Of a DNA stretch of 64,000 nucleotides, positions 52,388 through 59,832 are shown one piece after another. The first letter of the stretch is position 1. Every line of letters starts with the position of its first letter. Location: contig JARLHI010000003.1 in NCBI GenBank assembly GCA_031292355.1, positions 434,001 to 498,000 of the forward strand, written 5' to 3'. The notes under the pieces are model-generated. The model saw only the letters and a list, made by a program, of their open reading frames with translations. It was not told where the DNA came from and ran no database searches. Origin of the DNA: Candidatus Obscuribacterales bacterium. Its GTDB lineage: Bacteria; Cyanobacteriota; Vampirovibrionia; Obscuribacterales; Obscuribacteraceae. The position numbers and the translations under genes are program-made.

Positions 52388-54114
52388 TAGAGTTGCTCTC
52401 CATTTGATCCGCTGACTTGACGAGTAGTTTGTGCATCGTCATCTTTGAGATTGCTCTCTGTATTACCTTTGCTAGCTTGAACCTGAGTGTCTGGCTTATC
52501 CAGCTTCTTCCCGTCGACACTGGCGGTTTTGGCGGCAGTACTTGAAGAAGCAGTCTGCTGAGGCGCCATTTGCGCTTTGGTATTCAAAATAATGGCGCGG
52601 GTATTGCCTTCGGCAATTACTCTTTGATCAGGCACGATGAAAGTAATTTTGTCGCCGATCCAGCGTTTGCCGGGCTGAGTAACTTGCGAGCGACCAAAAA
52701 ATATGATGCGTTCAGTACGACCTTCTTCGTTTCTGAGCATCAAGACTCGTTGCCCTTTGCCTACAGATTGATCGTAATACACTGTGACGTTACCATTAGC
52801 AGTCGAGCGACCATTGTCTTTTGTGTATTCTTGGGCATCTGAAAGAATATAGATAGGTTCATTCGAAGATGAATCCAGCGAAGCAAAGCTGGGTCCTGGA
52901 GCCGATTTCCTTTCTTTTTTTGCTGACGCTGCAGTGCGCACGTAAGAAGGATCTTTAGTTGGGTCTGGCTTTGCGTCAGCAGTTTTATTAGCGCCTGTTC
53001 TGTCAGTTGCAGCTTTACCGTTTGCAGTTAAAGTCTTGCTGTCTTTTCCACTGGCTGAATCTGCGGGCTTCTTACTGACATCGTCAGGGCCCCCTTTTTT
53101 AGGACTCGCCTCTGGAGTACCGGGTTTTTGTTGAATAACTTTCGATCTAACGTTGCCCACTGCCTGCAGCCGCTGCGTCGCGAGGTAATAGGTCATAGCG
53201 TCGGCTTTTGTATTATTGCCATTTTGATTTGCCGACACAGCCCCTTTGAACAGCGCCGTCTCGGGCTTACCATCGGTACCATAGACCAACTGCAGGTGAT
53301 TGGCATCAACTTTAATATCACCGTGTTTGACTTTCACGTGACCAGTGGCTTCGAAGTGACCTGTGTTTTGTTCGTAGATTTGACTGTCGGAATCTGTGTA
53401 GATTCGATCTGGCGGCTTGCCTTTGGCTGGAGCTGGTTCACTACTGGGTTTAAGACCAGTGGGTGTAGCATTGCTTGCAACTTCGTTGCCGGCGTTTTCA
53501 TCATCTGCATCCCAATCGCCTTTTTTAGCAGGCTTAGCTGCGGGCTTGGGGGTAACAGCAGGAGCAGCTGCGGTTGCTTTAGTGGCGGCTGGTGGAGCAC
53601 CTTCGCCACCATCAGTTGATAGAACTTCAGAATGCGCATTGCCATCAGCATGAATAATGCCTGTAGCAATTTCGAATGTGAGTTTGTCTGCGTCGATTTT
53701 GTTCGACTCTTGCACTAAATGCGGGTGCCCGGTAAAGATTGCTAGCTGCGGTTGACCTTGAGGATCGCGAAAAAGAGTAGCAAGAGGAGCTGTGATGACA
53801 GTTCCTTTAGATGTAACTCTGACATTGCCTTTAGCGATAACTTGATCGCCAGCAAATTCTTGTTCATTAGCGACGATATCTATCGGCTGAGGCGCATTAG
53901 GATCGACAGGACCGGCTACACCAGCTGTGGCACCAGCAGGTGCAGGAGCTGGATGGTCGCTTTTAGGCCAGCCACCAGGAGGTGCTGGGAATCCGCCTCG
54001 ATCTTCAGCCAAACAAACATATGAGCTGGAGCCAATCAAAATCGATGAAGCAAGAAACAAAATGATATTGCTTCTTGTCATTGTTTTCTGGATAACAACT
54101 TCGATTTTAGACAT
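52387..54114 (-). CDS. lptA: Three-module LptA/OstA-family protein
   Basis: 575 residues with a signal peptide (TRSNIILFLASSILIGSSSY, then VCLA). Three OstA-type beta modules are visible: about 76-165 (IDIVANEQEFAGDQVIAKGN), about 237-325 (YTDSDSQIYEQNTGHFEATG) and about 420-510 (YILSDAQEYTKDNGRSTANG). They are separated by Lys/Pro/Ala/Asp-rich disordered linkers. LptA normally has a single OstA module (about 185 residues) and oligomerises into the periplasmic LPS bridge, so this is a pre-joined bridge or a divergent relative. AAGGG lies three bases before the ATG. Gene order lptC-lptA-lptB-lptF supports the role. Confidence 0.85.
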   Translation of the reverse strand: MSKIEVVIQKTMTRSNIILFLASSILIGSSSYVCLAEDRGGFPAPPGGWPKSDHPAPAPAGATAGVAGPVDPNAPQPIDIVANEQEFAGDQVIAKGNVRVTSKGTVITAPLATLFRDPQGQPQLAIFTGHPHLVQESNKIDADKLTFEIATGIIHADGNAHSEVLSTDGGEGAPPAATKATAAAPAVTPKPAAKPAKKGDWDADDENAGNEVASNATPTGLKPSSEPAPAKGKPPDRIYTDSDSQIYEQNTGHFEATGHVKVKHGDIKVDANHLQLVYGTDGKPETALFKGAVSANQNGNNTKADAMTYYLATQRLQAVGNVRSKVIQQKPGTPEASPKKGGPDDVSKKPADSASGKDSKTLTANGKAATDRTGANKTADAKPDPTKDPSYVRTAASAKKERKSAPGPSFASLDSSSNEPIYILSDAQEYTKDNGRSTANGNVTVYYDQSVGKGQRVLMLRNEEGRTERIIFFGRSQVTQPGKRWIGDKITFIVPDQRVIAEGNTRAIILNTKAQMAPQQTASSSTAAKTASVDGKKLDKPDTQVQASKGNTESNLKDDDAQTTRQVSGSNGEQL

Positions 54115-54136
54115 CGTCCCTTCCAGACCGCTCCAA

Positions 54137-54757
54137 TTACATTGCGCCGATTAACGCATGGGTGTGACCAATTATTTTGAAGTTTTTCAACTCCGCCGTC
54201 TTCTCTAAAGCGCCAGTAGCCTTATCACCAGTCACCTTGGCTACCCCAGGAAGATTGATGTTAACACTCCCATTGGCTATAAACTGATTTCTTTTCGTTA
54301 ATTCAACTGTGTTGGCTTCCATCCGACCTTTGCCTTCACCACCGTCGGCAATCACACGCTGTTTGGGGTCGGACTTTAGATTGACTATGTGTGTACTTTC
54401 GTTAGCGACACCACTAGGTGCAGTCATTCTCATTTTGACGACACCTGCGTCCATATATTTCATATCGACACCATCTAATAAAACGTCCTTTTCGCCCTTG
54501 CCTGCGTCCATGACGCCACGCCTGGCATTGAGAATCCATTTGATTGAATTACTGTCGTCGACCTCTTTCAGTTCATAGTTGTCTACTGTTGTTTTGCCAT
54601 CATTAGGATGCTCTTTCTGTTCCTTATGCCAACCTTCCATTTCTACCTTCGATTGATTTATGGCGTAGAACCAAAGACCAACCAAAACAGCAGGAATCGC
54701 AAGGGCACCAACCCATTTGAACCAACTGCTATAGAGAATTTTGTAAAAAATGTACAC
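54137..54757 (-). CDS. lptC: LptC-like LPS export protein
   Basis: 206 residues. One N-terminal membrane span (about 13-32, WFKWVGALAIPAVLVGLWFY) anchors a periplasmic beta-jellyroll: KWILNARRGVMDAGKGEKDV, LLDGVDMKYMDAGVVKMRMT, a middle strand set and TGDKATGALEKTAELKNFKI, which matches the LptC/OstA pattern. LptC takes LPS from LptFG and passes it to LptA. The ATG lies 22 bases after the stop of the TPR gene and ahead of the LptA-like gene. Context is strong, sequence match moderate. Confidence 0.85.
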   Translation of the reverse strand: MYIFYKILYSSWFKWVGALAIPAVLVGLWFYAINQSKVEMEGWHKEQKEHPNDGKTTVDNYELKEVDDSNSIKWILNARRGVMDAGKGEKDVLLDGVDMKYMDAGVVKMRMTAPSGVANESTHIVNLKSDPKQRVIADGGEGKGRMEANTVELTKRNQFIANGSVNINLPGVAKVTGDKATGALEKTAELKNFKIIGHTHALIGAM

Positions 54758-54778
54758 TACTACGACCCGATGGAAAAC

Positions 54779-55915
54779 TCAGTTACCCAGGCCGCGTAAC
54801 ATAATGGCGTGGCTGACGTTAACAATACATTCTTTGAGATTGCCCTTCTTTAGCCAACCTTCACCATAGAACAAGTAAAGAGCTGGATTGAACGGAAAAC
54901 GCTTGAGCAGGGCTTTCCACTCTTTCATCGATTGATCGAGATCGCCAGAATACTCGGCATAAAGGTGCCATTTATAGGCTGCAGCCCAGACATCATCTGG
55001 TTTCTTCGCGATAACCTGGTCAAGATTTTTTATTGCTAACTGATAATATTGTTTAACTTCCGGCACCGCAAATGGTGCGGCTTTTTCGAGCGCCGATGGC
55101 ACGTGCGGCATATCAGTAGCGCCGGTTTTACCAGGTTCAGAGTTAGCCTTTTTCGCTAAATCCGGATTTAAAGCACTGAGAATATCGAAGGCTGTGGCGT
55201 TATCCACTTGCTTCTTTTCGGCTTTGGCTGTGAAACCTGAACCACCATTAGCCTGAGCGTCTGTCGGCTTAGCGGCATTATTAGCAGCTGCCGGAGCAAT
55301 GATTTTTTGAGCCTTCTTAGAATCCTGAGCGAGCAAATAAGCTTTCATGTAATAAGCCCAGGCAAGACCATAACGAATGCGATTATCGTCTGGAGCATCG
55401 GCTAGAACATCCTCGTAGCTCTTGATCATTTTATCGAAATAAGTGTATCCACCAAGCGGCATGGCCAGGCGACGGGCAGTGCGTACTTCCTGCAATGCTT
55501 CTTCGACTCGGCTAGTGCGCGTTAGGGCGACAGCATAAATAAAGTGCGCTTCAGGACTGTCTGAATATTTGTCTTTTTGTTCACGAGCCAGATTGGCGTC
55601 ATCTGTAGGTTGCAAATCTTCTTGAGAGGTGCCCAAAACAAGCGGTTGGTTCGGCTTGAGCATCACTTTTGGTTGCACAGCATCAGCATCGACAGCCGCA
55701 GCCGGCAGCGGTGGTTTGACTGCACCATCAGCGGTAGCACTGCCTGGAAGCTCGACAGCAGCTATTTGTTTATTTGGCTTGGCTTGCGCATCGGTAGCGG
55801 CAGCTTTGACTGCTTCGTCAGCAGAAGCTGCAAGTGTCGCTGTGAAAAAGGTCCCCGGCAAAACACCAATCGAAAATGCAGCAAGCATCACAAGCGCGTT
55901 TAATTTAGTTTTCAA
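54779..55915 (-). CDS. Exported TPR-like protein at the head of the lpt operon
   Basis: About 378 residues. I prefer the TTG with AGGAG seven bases upstream over the ATG 42 bases earlier. It opens a clear signal peptide (MKTKLNALVMLAAFSIGVLP, then TFFTATLAASA). An Ala/Pro-rich linker (about 25-100) follows. Helical repeats come next: TRTSRVEEALQEVRTARRLA, LAWAYYMKAYLLAQDSKKAQ, and after a linker NLDQVIAKKPDDVWAAAYKW and LFYGEGWLKKGNLKECIVN. Its placement directly upstream of lptC suggests an LPS-export accessory role, but this is inference only. Confidence 0.7.
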   Translation of the reverse strand: MKTKLNALVMLAAFSIGVLPGTFFTATLAASADEAVKAAATDAQAKPNKQIAAVELPGSATADGAVKPPLPAAAVDADAVQPKVMLKPNQPLVLGTSQEDLQPTDDANLAREQKDKYSDSPEAHFIYAVALTRTSRVEEALQEVRTARRLAMPLGGYTYFDKMIKSYEDVLADAPDDNRIRYGLAWAYYMKAYLLAQDSKKAQKIIAPAAANNAAKPTDAQANGGSGFTAKAEKKQVDNATAFDILSALNPDLAKKANSEPGKTGATDMPHVPSALEKAAPFAVPEVKQYYQLAIKNLDQVIAKKPDDVWAAAYKWHLYAEYSGDLDQSMKEWKALLKRFPFNPALYLFYGEGWLKKGNLKECIVNVSHAIMLRGLGN

Positions 55916-56098
55916 TCTCTTTCTCCTGCAATGAAATATCGATGAGACGAAACTCATTACAATTTCCGTGCATCTGCCCGCGAGCTGTTTGCCCGAGAAC
56001 GCCTCATAATAGCAGACGATCGGAGGTTGCCAATTGGAACAACAGTAGTATGAGATTTTTCTGCAATGACATCAACAAGTGAGGTACGAAAAGAGCCC

Positions 56099-56770
56099 TT
56101 AGTGGGTCAGTTTGCCATTGCGTCCATTAAGAATTATTTTCAGCACATCTTCTAAGCCAGCAACTATGTGTTTCGGTTCAGATTTGGACAATATCACTTC
56201 GCTATGCACACCGGTAGTCACACCAATAGCATCGACACCGGCGTTGCGAGCCATATCTAGGTCATATGTACTGTCACCGATAACCACAGCGTCAACAGGC
56301 AAAACGTTCAATCGATCCAAAGTAATGTGAACTGATTCTGGATGAGGCTTATGATTAGAAACATCCTGAGCGCCCACTAATAAATCAAAATATTTCATCA
56401 GATCATGATGTTTCAACACGACTTCAACAAGAGGTCTGCGCTTGGACGTAGCAATAGAAATTTTGATCTCAGCCTCTTGTAAGGCATCTAACATTTTGGT
56501 CAATCCCGGAAACAGAGGACACAATTCAATCGTTTTTGCATCATAGATTTCGCGATAGCGCGTCGCCACTTCCAACCAGTACTCTTCAGGACTTTCGGGA
56601 AAAACAATTTCCATCTGACGCATCAAAGGAACACCAATGAGCACGCGCCATTCCTCAAGTACCGTATTAGGCAATTCGTATTCGTCGACGCATTGACGCA
56701 TCACATCCACAATGCCAGGCGCAGAATCTACCAACGTGCCATCGAAATCAAAAATCGCTAATTTGTACAA
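56099..56770 (-). CDS. HAD-superfamily hydrolase, phosphoglycolate-phosphatase-like
   Basis: 223 residues with the complete HAD signature set: motif I IFDFDGTLVDSAPGI (both catalytic Asp), motif II ISIATSKRR, motif III Lys in SNHKPHP and motif IV VIGDSTYDLDMARNAGVDAI with the GVTTGVHSE ending. The pattern is nearest to Gph/PgmB-type small-molecule phosphatases, so phosphoglycolate, a nucleotide or a sugar phosphate could be the substrate. The TTG start directly follows the carA stop codon, so translation is coupled to carA. Confidence 0.9.
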   Translation of the reverse strand: MYKLAIFDFDGTLVDSAPGIVDVMRQCVDEYELPNTVLEEWRVLIGVPLMRQMEIVFPESPEEYWLEVATRYREIYDAKTIELCPLFPGLTKMLDALQEAEIKISIATSKRRPLVEVVLKHHDLMKYFDLLVGAQDVSNHKPHPESVHITLDRLNVLPVDAVVIGDSTYDLDMARNAGVDAIGVTTGVHSEVILSKSEPKHIVAGLEDVLKIILNGRNGKLTH

Positions 56771-57946
56771 TTAAATGCTCACTTTCCCATAGGATTCTAT
56801 AAGGTCAATAAATCGATCGAATAAATAATTCGAATCGTGAGGTCCAGGACAGGCTTCTGGATGATACTGCACGGCAAACACTGGCAGCGTTTTATGCTTG
56901 AACCCCTCAGCTGTTTGATCGTTGAGATTGATATGAGTCAACTCCAGAAAGTCAGGCAAGGTTTCAGTATCTACTGCAAAACCATGATTCTGCGATGTGA
57001 TTTCAATCTTGCTGGTTTGCAGATCTTGCACAGGTTGGTTGCCACCACGGTGACCAAATTTCATTTTATATGTACTTGCACCAAACGCCAGAGCCAACAA
57101 TTGATGTCCAAGGCATATACCAAAAATCGGTAAGCGGGCATCTATTAATGTCTTCAATTCACTGATAATTTCTTTGCAAGCCGCTGGATCACCTGGACCG
57201 TTTGAGAGAAAAACCGCGTGGGGCTTAGTGGCAAGAATGTCTTTTGCAGTCGCACCAGCTGGAAATACAGTCAGCGTCGTGTCTTTCAAAGCAAGCTGAC
57301 GCAAGATGTTTTTCTTGATGCCATAATCGAGAACTGCGATGTGATGCTTTCCTTTGCCTATTTTGTACGGTGCCGAAGCGGTCACTTCTTCAGTAAAATC
57401 GGCGCCCACCATCACTGGCGAGTTCAAGGCTTTTTGCACTAATTCGTCTGGATTTAGAATTTCGGTCGATATGGCGCAACGCATTGCCCCTTTGTCTCTG
57501 ATGTGTCTGGTTATGGCTCTGGTATCAACACCGGTGACACCAATTATGTTCTGCTTAGCCATAAATTCGGGCAATGATTCGGTACCGCGCCACGAACTGT
57601 ATTTGCGACTCAAATGGCGAATGATCAAACCGCGAGCAAAAATTTTGCCGTTTGATGATTCGAGATCCTCATCATTGGCCCCATAGTTGCCGATTTCAGG
57701 ATAAGTAAGAGTAACTATCTGTCCGGCATAGCTTGGGTCAGTGAGAATTTCTTGATAACCAATCAAGCTGGTATTGAACACCAATTCGCCAACAACTGTG
57801 CCAGAGGCTCCAAATGCATGTCCACGAAAATGCTTACCGTCTTCAAGGGCGATGAGGCAAGGCGGACCACTAACAGTGAATAATTGGTCAGTCGAACTGT
57901 CGCTAGATTTCACGGTCGAATGCTTCGAATTGTCGACAGTATTCAA
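56771..57946 (-). CDS. carA: Carbamoyl-phosphate synthase small (glutaminase) subunit
   Basis: 391 residues. The N-terminal CarA domain has GTVVGELVFNTSLIGYQEIL and GVTGVDTRAITRHIRDKGAM. The class I amidotransferase part has HIAVLDYGIKKNILRQLA, LSNGPGDPA, the nucleophile in FGICLGHQLLALAFG (Cys near 278) and the catalytic HPE in QYHPEACPGPHDS. It supplies ammonia to CarB. The TTG start has AGGAG six bases upstream. The first 25 residues are a hydrophilic extension that many CarA lack. carB is about 40 kb away. Confidence 0.95.
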   Translation of the reverse strand: MNTVDNSKHSTVKSSDSSTDQLFTVSGPPCLIALEDGKHFRGHAFGASGTVVGELVFNTSLIGYQEILTDPSYAGQIVTLTYPEIGNYGANDEDLESSNGKIFARGLIIRHLSRKYSSWRGTESLPEFMAKQNIIGVTGVDTRAITRHIRDKGAMRCAISTEILNPDELVQKALNSPVMVGADFTEEVTASAPYKIGKGKHHIAVLDYGIKKNILRQLALKDTTLTVFPAGATAKDILATKPHAVFLSNGPGDPAACKEIISELKTLIDARLPIFGICLGHQLLALAFGASTYKMKFGHRGGNQPVQDLQTSKIEITSQNHGFAVDTETLPDFLELTHINLNDQTAEGFKHKTLPVFAVQYHPEACPGPHDSNYLFDRFIDLIESYGKVSI

Positions 57947-58091
57947 TTTAGACTCCTCTTGTAAAACTATCTTACCGAAAAATAGCGCATATATACCTGA
58001 TCACTCAAGTTTAGATGTAGTTATAGCCGTGATTGGAGAGTTTTAAGTTATCTGGCCGTCCTCGACTTTAACCCCTAAACAACAGGCCGGC

Positions 58092-58211
58092 AGGGCGAAA
58101 CGGACAATTTCGCCGAAAAGAGTTTTTACATTATTTATGAGAGTTGGAAGTAAGGTGCAATTTCGCCCTCTTTAGCTAGGTAGAATTAAGTGCTTTCGCT
58201 GAGCGGCGAAA
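58092..58211 (+). promoter_or_regulatory. Repeated GGCGAAA/TTTCGCC motif region upstream of nuoN
   Basis: Within 120 bases there are four copies of the same heptamer in two orientations: GGCGAAA at 58094 and 58205, TTTCGCC at 58108 and 58161. The first pair forms a perfect 7-bp hairpin. CAATTTCGCC is an exact 10-base direct repeat (58105-58114 and 58158-58167). This looks like a multi-site operator. It sits in a 299-base spacer between divergent carA and nuoN. Confidence 0.5.
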
Positions 58212-58245
58212 AGGGTCTCTTGTCTTCCCGGGGTAATGCTTTTTC

Positions 58246-59829
58246 ATGAACGCACTTTCCAGTTATAGTCATGCGCTTCATTTCCTTCTGCCTGAAGGAT
58301 TGCTGGTCGTAAGCATTTTGATAGCGGCACTATGGAATTTGTTCTTTCCCAAGATGAAGGAATGGACCCCGGTATGGTCGTTCCTAGGTCTTGGAAGCGC
58401 CTTCTGCATACTCTTGTGGCAGTTCACCAAACCTGGCAGTGTTCTATTCAACGGACTCTACACCGTCGACGCTCTCACCTTGACTTTTGGTCTTATTGCC
58501 ACCTTGGTTGGCATGATCGTGGTCTTGATGACGATGGGTTATGAGCACCACTTTGGTCGCAACCGCGGTGAGTTCTATGCCATTTTGCTGACAGCCACTT
58601 TGTCTGTGATGCTTCTTGCCGGTTCGACGGACTTGATCATGCTCTTCGTCGCCCTGGAAACCCTCAGTATCTGCTGCGTCATGCTGTCTGGGATGAGCAA
58701 ACGCGATGCAAAAAGTAGCGAAGCATCACTCAAATATCTTTTGTCTACGGCCGCTGTTACAGCCACACTCCTTTACGGTTTGTCATTCCTCTATGGTCTA
58801 ACAGGCTCAACTACCTACTCTGTCATCACTGACAAACTCAGCCTGATTCAATTACCACCTTATTCTCTAATCAAAGTTTTCATCCTCGTCCTCGTTCTAA
58901 GCGCCGTTGGCTTCAAGCTCTCTATCGTTCCATTTCACATGTGGACGCCAGACGTATATGAAGGCGCACCAACACCGGTGACTGCCTTTTTATCGATAGG
59001 TTCCAAAGCTGGTGGTTTTGTCGTCGCTTTGCGTTTGTTGATGACAGTCTTTTATAAAGACTCCGCTGACTGGACTCTAATTGTCAGTTTGATGGCAATT
59101 GTCTCGATGATCGGGGGCAACTTAATGGCTCTCAGTCAAACGTCCTTTAAACGTATGCTTGCTTATTCGTCGATAGCGCACGTCGGTTACATGATGATTG
59201 GTCTGGTTGCTGCCAACCAAAACGGTCTAGCGTCGATGGTTTTTTACATCATCATTTATGGATTGATGAACCTCGGCGCATTCGCTGGGGCCATTTTGTT
59301 CAGCAATGAAACCGGCAGCGACAACATCGCCGACTTCGATGGCTATATGCGCAAACGCCCATGGAAGGCTCTCTTATTAACGGTCTGCCTGCTCAACCTG
59401 GCTGGTTTACCGATTCCACCAGCTGGTTTCTTCGCCAAATTCTTGATTTTTGGTGCCGGTCTGCAGATCAACACAATGGTTGGCAACACTGGATTAACAT
59501 GGGGCTGGCTACTTGTAGGGGTCGCTCTCGTTACATCAGTTCCTGCAGTGTTTTACTACACTCGCGTAGCAATCAAAATGATCGTCAAAGACGAATCAAA
59601 GGTCGTTGCTGCCTTGCCTGATGAACCAGCCTACTTAGACAGTCCTCAGTTTCCAACGTTTGCTGCCTTAACCATCAGCGTCGTTAGCATGACTTTACTT
59701 GGCACCTTCTATGTAGGACCACTGATGTCGATGACACATGACTCGGTAGAGCCATTAATTGGCACTATGCACACCAGCCATGGTTTGCCGCTGCCAATGA
59801 GCTCGTTACCGGGACATAACCTCCAGTAA
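58246..59829 (+). CDS. nuoN: NADH-quinone oxidoreductase subunit N (NdhB/NuoN)
   Basis: 527 residues, about 14 membrane spans, one of the antiporter-like proton-pumping subunits of complex I. Family motifs include ALETLSICCVMLSGMSKRDA with the conserved Glu, EASLKYLLSTAAVTATLLYG, FKLSIVPFHMWTPDVYEGAP, SQTSFKRMLAYSSIAHVGYM with the pumping Lys and LLNLAGLPIPPAGFFAKF. No other nuo genes are in the window. In cyanobacteria ndhB also stands alone, which fits. The next gene starts 3 bases after its stop. Confidence 0.95.
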   Translation: MNALSSYSHALHFLLPEGLLVVSILIAALWNLFFPKMKEWTPVWSFLGLGSAFCILLWQFTKPGSVLFNGLYTVDALTLTFGLIATLVGMIVVLMTMGYEHHFGRNRGEFYAILLTATLSVMLLAGSTDLIMLFVALETLSICCVMLSGMSKRDAKSSEASLKYLLSTAAVTATLLYGLSFLYGLTGSTTYSVITDKLSLIQLPPYSLIKVFILVLVLSAVGFKLSIVPFHMWTPDVYEGAPTPVTAFLSIGSKAGGFVVALRLLMTVFYKDSADWTLIVSLMAIVSMIGGNLMALSQTSFKRMLAYSSIAHVGYMMIGLVAANQNGLASMVFYIIIYGLMNLGAFAGAILFSNETGSDNIADFDGYMRKRPWKALLLTVCLLNLAGLPIPPAGFFAKFLIFGAGLQINTMVGNTGLTWGWLLVGVALVTSVPAVFYYTRVAIKMIVKDESKVVAALPDEPAYLDSPQFPTFAALTISVVSMTLLGTFYVGPLMSMTHDSVEPLIGTMHTSHGLPLPMSSLPGHNLQ

Positions 59830-59832
59830 GAA

